DNA of 38,594 bases from Tritrichomonas foetus (lineage: Eukaryota > Parabasalia > Tritrichomonadida > Tritrichomonadidae), in assembly GCA_001839685.1 (NCBI GenBank), contig MLAK01001001.1:1461-40054 (forward strand), given 5' to 3'. Below the pieces are notes generated by a model. The model was not told where the DNA came from, searched no databases, and saw nothing but the letters and a program-made list of their open reading frames with translations. The translations under genes were made by a program, and so were the position numbers. This document shows, in pieces, positions 8,905 to 16,563 of this stretch. How positions within the stretch are numbered: position 1 is the first letter of the stretch; every line of letters begins with the position of its first letter.

Positions 8905-9627
8905 CTATTCATCACCATTTTGCATTTTTTTCCACATATCAACATTACCTTTAATTCTTTTAACAATGCTTTTCATCTCATTTGTAAGGCTGTCTGGTAT
9001 GGATTGAATAATTTCATCTAATTTTTCGAGAAAATCTTCAGAAATTGTTAGTGCATCATCATATCGTTTCAGTATCTCATGTAAAAACACACTGTAATTG
9101 AGAATTGTATTTATATAAACTGGATTGGTGGGTGATAGTGATGATTTAGCCATTTTGATAGATTCTTCATAGGATTGATGAGCAGCTGATGACGATTGCC
9201 ATCTTTCTGACTCTGGAAGAGACTCAGCCATGTATCTGTAATGGTCAGCCTTCAATTTCAAAAAGAAAATTTTCTCGTCTGTATTTTCAACATTTTTAAA
9301 TATAAAACGATCAATATAATCAATACATTCATATGACAGTGTTGAAAGCTCGTTATATAATCTGTTCTGATAGCTATTTAATTTATCGACTTTTTCTTTA
9401 CATTCCTTCTTTTGTTGAAGTGCTAAAACTGTTGCAATGAATTGTAAAACGTTTCTTCGGTTGTCAACGCTTTTTTTATATGCGAGCGAAAATAAATTTC
9501 TTTCCTTTTCGTCAAGTTTTGCGTCTATTAGAATTGCATCTTTAATGAATTTAATAGAGTCCTCGTAGCGTTTCATTTTAAGGCATGACTGAGCCATAAA
9601 TATCATCATATCTCTTTCATTACTCAT
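8905..9627 (-). CDS. 14-3-3 protein
   Basis: A 240-aa 14-3-3 family protein, of usual length and all-helical. It carries the family signature NLFSLAYKKSVDNRR (44-58) and the phosphoserine-binding set at the expected spacing: K51, R58, R131 and Y132, N177, N228 and W232. The second signature region reads LNYSVFLHEI (176-185). The protein binds phosphorylated Ser/Thr motifs as a dimer in the cytosol and modulates kinases and traffic. It is divergent from animal and plant forms, especially in the dimer-forming N-terminal helices and in a charged, Cys-containing loop at 70-90, but all ligand-contact residues remain, so binding should be intact. The initiator TCATT, with predicted +1 at 9641, gives a 14-nt leader. 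Confidence 0.95.
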   Translation of the reverse strand: MSNERDMMIFMAQSCLKMKRYEDSIKFIKDAILIDAKLDEKERNLFSLAYKKSVDNRRNVLQFIATVLALQQKKECKEKVDKLNSYQNRLYNELSTLSYECIDYIDRFIFKNVENTDEKIFFLKLKADHYRYMAESLPESERWQSSSAAHQSYEESIKMAKSSLSPTNPVYINTILNYSVFLHEILKRYDDALTISEDFLEKLDEIIQSIPDSLTNEMKSIVKRIKGNVDMWKKMQNGDE

Positions 9628-9933
9628 TCGTTATGGAAAATGACCTTATTTTCACCTATAAAAGCCGATACCATTGAAACTGAACTCATTATTTAAAATA
9701 TATTTATGAATTTATCTCCAAAAATTATGAAGTATTTTCTTGGATTCTTTCTATACTTACAACTCATATTGATAGTAATTAAGTATTATATCTGATATAA
9801 CAATTACATCAAAGTTTTTTTTTTTGATACATTTTGATGGATAAATCCTTATATTCATATGATTATCAAATTAAAATTAAAACTAATGAGCAGCAAGTTT
9901 CCCTGATAAGAACAACATTCATATTTTTATTAA
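9628..9933. other. Intergenic region between 14-3-3 and HMG-box genes
   Basis: About 300 nt of AT-rich sequence holding the 14-3-3 promoter at the left and the HMG gene 3' end at the right, where the stop is followed by TTAATAAAAA. Nothing else is seen apart from a T-tract near 9817-9825. Confidence 0.6.
9639..9643 (-). promoter_or_regulatory. Initiator (TCATT) of 14-3-3 gene
   Basis: Read on the minus strand, GGTCATTTTCC lies 14 nt before the ATG; A at 9641 is the predicted +1. Confidence 0.6.
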
Positions 9934-10539
9934 TTAATTATCAAAATCATTTCCATGTTTTTCGAAAAAGTGATTTTTCTGCTCTTCGTTCATACCGCTC
10001 CACTTCCTCGATATTTCCCTTATTCTGTCTGTTGGCTTCACGTTTGGCTCCTGCATTATTCCATTCTTTTTCATTTTCTGTATTTGATACTTCACGAATA
10101 AATTGTACTGCGGGAGTTTCCTTGGCTTATCGGTTTCTTTCTTTGATCTGACATCAGTCAATTTCGTTTGTTTCTTTTTTGGATCAGATTTTGATGATTT
10201 CGAATGGCCTGCTTCTTTATTTTCAGCTTTTTCTGTGATAGAATTTTTAGTTTTGCTTGGGGAAGCCTGCCTTTTCTTATTTGCGTTTTTCTCATTATTC
10301 GAATGCGTTTCATCTAAAGCGATTTGTTTGACAACATCTTCTGGAACCGCCACTGAAAATTCTGGTTGTTTCCCGGCTAATCTTGGAATTATCCACTTTT
10401 GGCTTTGGAATTGCGTCCATGCAGCAGAAACGACATGACTTGCAGGTGTTGTGGGTGCAACCTCATGAACAATATTCATTGCTTGCATCAAAACAGCTTC
10501 CCACAGTGCTTTTTCATTATCTGGAACTTCGTAACTCAT
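9934..10539 (-). CDS. HMG-box protein
   Basis: A 201-aa protein with a C-terminal HMG box (about 138-196): basic KPRKLPQYNLFVKYQ entry with P143, Y145 and F148, then EISRKWSGM with W180 and a closing EEQKNHFFEKH. The middle (80-137) is a Lys/Ser-rich basic linker suited to nucleic-acid or chromatin contact. The N-terminal 75 residues look folded, carry Trp residues and have no recognised domain. It is probably a nuclear DNA-bending or chromatin protein. The initiator TCATA (predicted +1 at 10552) gives a 13-nt leader. The stop is followed closely by AATAAA. Confidence 0.88.
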   Translation of the reverse strand: MSYEVPDNEKALWEAVLMQAMNIVHEVAPTTPASHVVSAAWTQFQSQKWIIPRLAGKQPEFSVAVPEDVVKQIALDETHSNNEKNANKKRQASPSKTKNSITEKAENKEAGHSKSSKSDPKKKQTKLTDVRSKKETDKPRKLPQYNLFVKYQIQKMKKNGIMQEPNVKPTDRIREISRKWSGMNEEQKNHFFEKHGNDFDN

Positions 10540-10891
10540 TGGATTTTGGTATGACTAATCCTCATCATTCAGAAAAAGTGGATAGTCCCGCCGAAAAAAG
10601 GGAGGTAGTGCAATTCCTCTGACATGCAGAATTTATGAAAGAAGAATACTGACATTTTTATCAATTCTGAAGAAACAAATGGCAGTGTTTGTTTTGAGAT
10701 GATTAATGAATGACATTCAAACTTTTTGACCAGTTTTCATCCATGCTAAAACGATTCCTCATAAAACAATCTCTTTCATCACAGAATATGAAAAGTCGGA
10801 TCTGATCTTTAAGGTCAACTAAAATCAAAAATAATAAATGCAACTTTTTTAGTGTAAAATATTCAACTTTTGAGTTTGTTAAAATTTTCAA
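10540..10891. other. Intergenic region, HMG promoter and Rab 3' end
   Basis: About 350 nt containing the HMG-box promoter and the Rab 3' flank. A GC-richer patch at 10585-10605 (GTCCCGCCGAAAAAAGGG) lies 35-60 nt upstream of the HMG initiator and may be a regulatory site. No gene is seen. Confidence 0.5.
10550..10554 (-). promoter_or_regulatory. Initiator (TCATA) of HMG-box gene
   Basis: TAGTCATACC on the minus strand; A at 10552 is predicted +1, 13 nt before the ATG. Confidence 0.6.
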
Positions 10892-11503
10892 TTAGCAGCA
10901 GCCCTTGGGCTCTCTATCTTCTGGTTTCTGTTCGAGATTTGGTGGTGGAACAACGCGATTTGGTGTGACTGAAATTTGGCCAGAACTTACTCGGGCAGTT
11001 ACTTCAAATGCTAATCTGGTGAAAGCTTCTTTAATATTTTTGCCATTAAGGGCTGATGTTTCTATTGATTCGAGGTGGTGACGTTCAGCAAATTCTTTGA
11101 CTTGCTGGGCGCCAACTTGCCTCTGTGATTCAAGATCGATTTTGTTACCAACGAGAATGATATAAGCGTTTGGTGAGCAGAGAGTTTGTAAGTCATTCAA
11201 CCAATCAGTAAGTTGGTCAAATGATTGCATGTTTGTAATATCATAAACGAGAATGGCGCCAACTGCGTTTCTAAAATATGATTTTGAAATTGATCTGAAA
11301 CGTTCTTGACCGGCTGTGTCCCAAATTTGTAATTTTACGTTGCTGCTATTAACCGGGCAATTATATGTGTAAAAATCTGCACCACAGGTTGTGCTACCGT
11401 CTTCTGTGAATGTTCCTTGGACAAGGCGTTGAACAATTGATGATTTACCAACAGTTGATGCTCCGACTACGACGATTTTGAAAGAGGGGCTTGCTTGTGC
11501 CAT
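10892..11503 (-). CDS. Rab-family small GTPase
   Basis: A 203-aa Rab with all nucleotide-binding motifs: P-loop GASTVGKS (14-21), switch-I Thr39 in a TxGxDF variant (TTCGADF), WDTAGQE (61-67) with catalytic Gln, GNKID (119-123) and ETSAL (148-152). The C-terminus ends Gly-Cys-Cys, a di-cysteine geranylgeranylation signal. It acts as a membrane-bound switch in vesicle traffic. It is closest in appearance to the Rab1/2/4/14 exocytic-endocytic group; the exact subfamily is not assignable by eye. The frame is open 14 codons further upstream from a TTG, but the initiator TCATA lies inside that extension (predicted +1 at 11514), fixing ATG 11503 as the start with an 11-nt leader. Confidence 0.95.
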   Translation of the reverse strand: MAQASPSFKIVVVGASTVGKSSIVQRLVQGTFTEDGSTTCGADFYTYNCPVNSSNVKLQIWDTAGQERFRSISKSYFRNAVGAILVYDITNMQSFDQLTDWLNDLQTLCSPNAYIILVGNKIDLESQRQVGAQQVKEFAERHHLESIETSALNGKNIKEAFTRLAFEVTARVSSGQISVTPNRVVPPPNLEQKPEDREPKGCC

Positions 11504-11511
11504 TGATATTG

Positions 11512-11516
11512 TATGA
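11512..11516 (-). promoter_or_regulatory. Initiator (TCATA) of Rab gene
   Basis: TTTCATACAATATCAATG on the minus strand places +1 at 11514, 11 nt before the ATG. Confidence 0.65.
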
Positions 11517-11934
11517 AATAAACTTCTTAAAATTCTTTTAACCAATTACTGTAAAAATTGAAAAAAAACAATATCATATTGAAGTTCAATTTGAAAGAAA
11601 ATAGAAAAGACATCAATACTTTTTAAAAATATTCATTGTTATATAATTTTTTGAATCCAACTTTTTGAATATTACATTTTCAAATCCGGAAAATTGATCT
11701 TTATTCAAGAGATAAAATTAATAAAAAAGTTGGAGGAAAGAAGAATATATTTTATCGTAAAAACAATCGATGATAAGATAATTTAATTGAATAAGTTCAC
11801 ATGACAATGATTTTTCCCACAAATATAAATAAACCACTATTTTTGTTTTCAATATTGAATTTTTTTTGGTTTTATTTTGAATAATCCTATAATTAACACA
11901 ATTTCTTGGAATTACTTTCAATTATAAATAAAAT
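11517..11934. other. Intergenic region between Rab and chaperone genes
   Basis: AT-rich with no credible gene. The right end holds an AATAAA (minus strand, 11940-11935) that overlaps the second TGA of the nucleoplasmin-like frame and is the likely poly(A) signal of that gene. Confidence 0.55.
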
Positions 11935-11939
11935 TTTAT

Positions 11940-12011
11940 TCATTCATCGTCAGCTTTTTCATCGTCACCATCAGCTTCATCGTTTCCTTCGTTTTTCTGG
12001 TCGTTTTTCTT
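11940..12011 (-). other. In-frame coding-like extension after the chaperone gene's TGA
   Basis: The chaperone frame stays open for 23 further codons past the TGA at 12014-12012. It encodes a Lys/Asn then Asp/Glu-rich tail (KKNDQKNEG..., ending KADDE) and then reaches a second TGA at 11942-11940. That second TGA overlaps AATAAA in the stop-overlapping arrangement seen at other genes here, whereas no such signal follows the first TGA. The extension therefore looks like the true or ancestral C-terminus. Confidence 0.6.
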
Positions 12012-12530
12012 TCATTTTTTCTTCGGTTCTGGTTTCGGTGGTTGATTTTTCGCCATTTCTGAAAATCTCCTCTGTATTTCATCAGCAGTAACTCCGCCTT
12101 CTTCTTCTGCTGCTGATTCTTCTTCTTCTTCCTCTTCCAATAAATCTTCGTCCTCATCATCAATCGGTGTTAAATATCCCGAAAGATGGACTTCGTTTGG
12201 TCCGCTGTTAAAAAGTTCGATGATGTCAAGTGGTGAAAATTGAATATTTACAGAAACTTGCTCTGTCTGACCTGGGAAAAGAGATCCGAATGAAACTTCG
12301 TCTGTCTTATAGTTTTCGACTTCGTCACCAACAACTGAGTTCTCGTCCTCTATCAATAATGTGCGAACAATGGCTGTGATTTTGCTTGGCTCTTGTGAGA
12401 CGATTTGATCGAATGATAGACTTGTAATTTTGAGAACGGTTTCAGATGGAAAATCTAGAAGGATTGATGATTTTGGTGGAACAACGGCTCCCCAGAAACA
12501 TGAAATTGCGCTTTCTTGGTCAAGAGACAT
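12012..12530 (-). CDS. Nucleoplasmin-like histone chaperone (possibly truncated by TGA)
   Basis: A 172-aa protein with an N-terminal nucleoplasmin-like beta domain (about 10-121). Its hallmarks are FWGAVVPP near the start (12-19) and VHLSGYL at the end of the barrel (114-120), as in nucleoplasmin, plant HD2 and the N-terminal domain of nuclear FKBPs. An acidic tract (124-145, mostly Glu/Asp) follows, the histone-binding feature of this family, then a helical linker and a basic end PKPEPKKK. Likely role: pentameric histone chaperone in the nucleus or nucleolus. The frame is interrupted by TGA, after which an acidic tail continues for 23 codons. No FKBP domain is present. No TCAYW initiator is evident at the start. 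Confidence 0.8.
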   Translation of the reverse strand: MSLDQESAISCFWGAVVPPKSSILLDFPSETVLKITSLSFDQIVSQEPSKITAIVRTLLIEDENSVVGDEVENYKTDEVSFGSLFPGQTEQVSVNIQFSPLDIIELFNSGPNEVHLSGYLTPIDDEDEDLLEEEEEEESAAEEEGGVTADEIQRRFSEMAKNQPPKPEPKKK

Positions 12531-12876
12531 CTCTTAATTTAAAGACTAAGGTTTGAATATTGGCAAAAAATTCACCTTATATAAAAAGTGACTAATTCAC
12601 TGGTTTACATCATTATAGATTCACGAAAAATCATTCAAGAAAGTCTTAATTTTTTATTACTGATTCTTTAACAGAATGAAACAATACTACAATAATTGTT
12701 TACAAAGATCATCACTCATGAGTGAAGGCCTTTAGAAGCATTTCTAAAAAGATGCACTTCGAAAAAAAAGCATTAGAGTACCTGAAAGTATTGCGTTTCT
12801 TACAAAATGTTTTTATATTTTGATGCTGAATTCACGTCATGTCAGAGGTAAAATATGAAAATGAAGTCGAACGAAA
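12531..12876. other. Intergenic region with a 14-bp palindrome
   Basis: Upstream of the chaperone gene. It contains the perfect palindrome TCACTCATGAGTGA at 12712-12725, about 190 nt before the ATG, which could be a dimeric factor site. Nothing else is recognisable. Confidence 0.5.
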
Positions 12877-13212
12877 TTAATAAAGAAATACTGAGATAAA
12901 GAGATAATAAAAAAAATTATTGAAAAGTTGTAAAGTATTCAATAAAATTGATTTACTCAATAATGAAAAGCTTATAATAATTGGGACATATCGTCGTGCT
13001 GTAGGTTTAATCTTGCTGAATTGATTAAATTCATTCAATATTTTATTTTGCACGTTTTTTGTTGATTGAAGTTGATCATTTAATTCGCTGATGTTTGAAT
13101 TCAAACTTTTGATCGTTTTTTTGTTCAGCATTATTTCACACTTCTGTGATGTGATAGTTTTTTGTGTGTGATGGACTTCTCTGGCTTTTTGGGCGTGTTT
13201 TTTCTTCTCCAT
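12877..13212 (-). CDS. Doubtful coiled-coil ORF, possible gene remnant
   Basis: A 111-codon ATG-initiated frame. Residues 1-70 are charged and heptad-like (Lys/Gln/Asn-rich with regular Leu/Ile), giving a short coiled coil. The last 40 residues after KPTARRY become hydrophobic and Phe/Leu-rich, as if the frame ran into noncoding DNA. The coiled coil followed by an (A/G)RRY motif is reminiscent of the region between the N-terminal domain and catalytic core of P-element/THAP-type transposases, but this is a weak resemblance. No initiator is found. It may be a broken gene. Confidence 0.25.
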   Translation of the reverse strand: MEKKKHAQKAREVHHTQKTITSQKCEIMLNKKTIKSLNSNISELNDQLQSTKNVQNKILNEFNQFSKIKPTARRYVPIIISFSLLSKSILLNTLQLFNNFFYYLFISVFLY

Positions 13213-13860
13213 TATTACTGTACGTTAAGCGATTTTGAACCATTATTTGGTCATACTTCATAACTTCTTAAATAGTTAAACTATCCCTATTTTTCTTTTC
13301 TGATTTCGATAGAGCATGTATTATTGCGCATGTATGCAACTTATGAGAAAAATCTGTAAGACGGTTTCTGAAAAAAACAAACTTGAAACTTAATTTTTAA
13401 AAACAAAAATATCTTCCTTGTTGGCCTATATTTTTATTATATAATCTATTTCTATATCCAAAATAAATTGCAAAATATATTAATAAAATATTTAAAAAAT
13501 ATTTATTTAATTTTCCAAGATATTGCTATTTTTTATTTTTGCCATTTTTTTTATTTTCGTTTTATCTCCTCTTATCATTCCTTCTGATGGGTCACACCTA
13601 TTCATTCNCAGGTATATACTCAACCTCTATTATAGTCCAGAATATAAAGGGAAAAAAGTGACCTTTTTTTTACTTTCAGGTACTCTAAAGCATTGTAAAA
13701 AAAAGTATCAGTGGAAATAATAGGTATTATTTTATATATATGTATAAAATTATTTTTGCTTTCTTGTAAATAAACAAAAAACGGCATGTTTGATCAGGTA
13801 GAAATTCATTTTCATATGAGTTTTGTAATTATGAAGTGAAAGGTCAAATATAGGCCAAAA
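13213..13860. other. Intergenic region with ambiguous base and inverted-repeat pair
   Basis: The region has no credible gene; a 65-codon frame at 13523-13720 runs through the ambiguous base and is low complexity. It contains one N (13608) and a perfect 13-bp inverted-repeat pair at 13421-13433 and 13846-13858. Confidence 0.55.
13421..13858. repeat. 13-bp inverted-repeat pair bounding about 438 bp
   Basis: TTGGCCTATATTT (13421-13433) is perfectly complementary to AAATATAGGCCAA (13846-13858). A second nested pair, TGACCTTT (13659-13666) and AAAGGTCA (13839-13846), abuts the right arm. There is no ORF inside and no obvious target-site duplication. It could be a small non-autonomous element or a chance pairing. 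Confidence 0.4.
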
Positions 13861-13863
13861 GTG

Positions 13864-14046
13864 GAAAAAAATCTGATGGGCTAATGCAATGTGAACTTTG
13901 CTGGTTCTTTGTGTCACTTCGCCTTGGAGAAGGCGCAGAGAGTGAACCTGACGGAGGGTTTGCAGGGAACTGGAGCTGTGTTCACTCGCCAGCGTCTTCT
14001 ATAATGGCCGAATGATTCAAAGTGGTCCACAAAGTCACATCACATT
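13864..14046. ncRNA. Candidate structured noncoding RNA (unidentified)
   Basis: 13891-13990 is 55 G+C of 100 bases in otherwise AT-rich noncoding DNA. A closed fold can be drawn. The terminal stem is 13888-13894 with 14040-14046 plus 13895-13900 with 14030-14035. Inside are hairpin TCACT/AGTGA (13914-13918 with 13941-13945) capped by CGCCTT/AAGGCG (13920-13925 with 13930-13935) around GGAG, stem CCTG/CAGG (13947-13950 with 13963-13966) and stem CTGG/CCAG (13970-13973 with 13989-13992). The strand is uncertain. On the minus strand seven T's (13871-13865) follow the terminal stem like an RNA polymerase III terminator, with loose A-box-like TGGCGAGTGAAC and B-box-like GGTTCACTC. I could not match it to tRNA, spliceosomal, SRP or RNase P/MRP consensus. 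Confidence 0.4.
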
Positions 14047-14120
14047 TACCCATTTTAAGTGTCAAAAAACAAAACTCATAATGGAAAATATCCTGCCGTT
14101 CGGTAATTAGTCAATAAAAT

Positions 14121-15311
14121 TTACATTCCATCAGCCACACAAGCATGTGGTGGTTTTGTCCAACACGAATTACAGTAGTAGAATTGACATTGTGAACATT
14201 TCCTTGTTGTTGCACTTCCACATCTTTGGCATTGGTGCGTTTGGGCGACTTTTACGGGTTGTCCTGCTGCCTGTAGAATTGATCCATCATACTTGTGAGC
14301 TTCAAGGACAGCTACACGTGCGCTTAATTGTTGGACAATTCTTGTCAAATTCTGGACCGACTTTCTAAGTTGTTTTATTTCATCTTCAACATAATTTTCA
14401 TCTTCTTCATCATCATCGTTTTCTTCATTTTCTTCATTTTCGACGTTTTCTTGACGGGAAGAGGAAGAAACTTGTTCTTTTCGAGTTTTCTTAGATTTCT
14501 GTTTCTTCGGCTTTGGTTCAGCCAAATACCTTTCTTTCAGTGTTTCAATTGGATCACATTCGGCGTTATCTAATTTTTCAGCCAAATCATCATATTTGTG
14601 CTCACGGGCAATATCGGCAGGCGTGTTTCCTTTTTCATTTCGAACAGTGGCATCATCTGAGGCATGGAGAAGGATCTGACACATATCCCAATCTTTCTGG
14701 CGCGCTGCAATGTGAAGTGGCATGTTTCCGTAAGCACTCATTTGAAGGGCATTTGCTGGTTGATGGTATTCAATTTCGTTTTCGCTATCGGGATCAATTT
14801 TATTGCCATTCCCATCGAAGGTCGGCGCGGGCAAATCGAGGGTTAGAAGAAGCGCGTTTGCATGTCGGCGGTTAGTTGATGCGATGTGAAGGGCTGTCGT
14901 GGCTCTTCCTTCTTGAATTTGGATTCCGGGCGGCTCTTCAACTGGCATGTCGATGTTTTGCTGTATGTATTCGTACTTTAAAAGAAGCTCCAAACACTTG
15001 TGGCCGTGCGTGCAAGCCGCATAGTGGATTGGAGCCCAACCATTAACTCGAACTGAAAGATCGGGCACTTTGACTTCAAGCAGGTACTTTAGAAGCTCGT
15101 CCTGCTCGCACAAAATGGTATAAATGAGAGGAGTGGGTGCCCTGATAACTTGGAATGGGCATTGTTTGGATTTTGAAATAATTGGAATATCTTTTGTAAT
15201 ACAAATTGGTCGATTGACGTCATTTTTTCCGATGCAGCAATGTCGAAGCTCTTTAAGATCGCCGGTTTGAATAGCTTTAATTACGTGTTGCTCGAAATCT
15301 AAAGCTGCCAT
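14121..15311 (-). CDS. Ankyrin-repeat protein with C-terminal zinc finger
   Basis: A 396-aa protein with four domains. Ankyrin repeats span about 59-115 (TPLIYTILCEQ..., APIHYAACTHGH), 139-160 (TALHIAS) and 197-247 (MPLHIAARQKD, NTPADIAREHKY). A Lys-rich then Glu/Asp-rich linker follows (266-310), then a short coiled coil (310-340). The C-terminal cysteine cluster has C361-C364, C372-C375, C380-C383, H389 and C391, eight potential ligands for two zinc ions in a compact B-box/FYVE-like spacing. It likely acts as a scaffold or adaptor with oligomerisation through the coil; the partner is unknown. Trichomonads carry very many ankyrin proteins, but this zinc-finger-tailed form is not the usual bulk type. 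No initiator of the TCAYW form is seen near the ATG. Confidence 0.85.
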   Translation of the reverse strand: MAALDFEQHVIKAIQTGDLKELRHCCIGKNDVNRPICITKDIPIISKSKQCPFQVIRAPTPLIYTILCEQDELLKYLLEVKVPDLSVRVNGWAPIHYAACTHGHKCLELLLKYEYIQQNIDMPVEEPPGIQIQEGRATTALHIASTNRRHANALLLTLDLPAPTFDGNGNKIDPDSENEIEYHQPANALQMSAYGNMPLHIAARQKDWDMCQILLHASDDATVRNEKGNTPADIAREHKYDDLAEKLDNAECDPIETLKERYLAEPKPKKQKSKKTRKEQVSSSSRQENVENEENEENDDDEEDENYVEDEIKQLRKSVQNLTRIVQQLSARVAVLEAHKYDGSILQAAGQPVKVAQTHQCQRCGSATTRKCSQCQFYYCNSCWTKPPHACVADGM

Positions 15312-16538
15312 TTTGAATTAATTTGACCTCTTGAGGTGTGTGTTTGATCGTTTTACAAATTTTTCACAGTCAATTTTTTTCTTTTCAATCTAATTGTGAA
15401 ATCAACACCAACTAGGAAAATCTTTATCATTATTTTTTTCATCCAAATAATTTATTGGAGGAAAAGATGTATGATAATTTTCAAGCCTTGGTTGTTGAAA
15501 GATTTTTGCATTTATTCATCCATAATGTTTTTCAGGTGAATTAGCTTTATGTTATCTTCAGATTAAACATTAATTGCTAGTAATCAGCATTGGGTTTTCA
15601 GATGAACTACAAAATTTATGGAGCAAACGTTATAATTTATTTTTGATCACCATCATTTTTTATTCCTATTGATTGTTGATAATCTTTTGACATGCATACT
15701 TAAATGCATAATTCATATATTTTTACCTAATCTCAAATCAGCGAATAGAGTTCAATTACAAGATTTTTTGAAAAGAAACGAATTTCTTCAAGAATTCCAT
15801 TTCATATAATTATTTGTTAAGAAGAGAAAATCATTTATTTCTCATATTTCCCCTATACTCGGAGAGTTTACGAAATCAGGAATCTCGATTTATTGTTTTC
15901 CACTTTCCCTTGATATTCGCAACGATTCTATCCTAAATTGCTATTTTACAAGAATATGTATCATCTGTTCAACTCAGAATCGCCTTTTTAATCTCATTAT
16001 TATATTCAATTTTTTTTTATTGAGTTTTTAATCATGAAAAAGATGAATTAATACTTAATTCAATGATATAAATATAGATATTGTATGAAAACATCTTTAT
16101 TCCTTTAAAATCAACTGCTTTTTTGAGAAATAGTTCAGCTTTTCTTTCTCTGGTTTCCTTTTTTAAATAATTCCTATGCAGGAACATTCTTTAAATGTTT
16201 TGAAATGTTTTTACCTGGAACACTTAAAAATACGTCAGATAATCTTCGTTTTTGAATAAATAGTTTTTCTGAAAGACATTTAAAAAATTGATCAGTCAAA
16301 TAATCAAATTCAATACTAATAATTAACCCCACATCAAATTTCTTTGAAAGTTATTTTTTTGAATACATTTTTTTTGGAGAAACATCAAAAATTCAATTCA
16401 TGAACTTGCCTCAACCATTTAAAATTCTTGAGATCAATGGACGAAATTTCTATTACCGATAAGAACATCCTAAACGTATTAAAAGGAATTGCTTTTTCAG
16501 ACAAACCTTCAATTTTTTATGAAACTGTAATTCTTACA
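15312..16538. other. Divergent intergenic region, about 1.2 kb
   Basis: Lies between a minus-strand and a plus-strand gene and must hold both promoters. A TCATT at 16539-16543 serves the plus-strand gene. No ORF, RNA or repeat of note is found; the rest is AT-rich with T-tracts. Confidence 0.6.
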
Positions 16539-16543
16539 TCATT
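16539..16543 (+). promoter_or_regulatory. Initiator (TCATT) of Pro/Lys/Ser-rich gene
   Basis: ACATCATTTTTAAC; predicted +1 at 16541, 23 nt before the ATG. Confidence 0.5.
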
Positions 16544-16563
16544 TTTAACATAGAAGCGATATA

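Noticed and set aside
13880..14050. Structured segment as SRP RNA, RNase P/MRP, spliceosomal RNA or tRNA
   Set aside because: I looked for the SRP symmetric loop, the P4 consensus, U2/U4/U5/U6 core motifs and cloverleaf arms and found none convincing, so it is left unnamed.
14513..14875. 120-codon plus-strand ORF within the ankyrin gene
   Set aside because: Antisense shadow of the ankyrin coding sequence.
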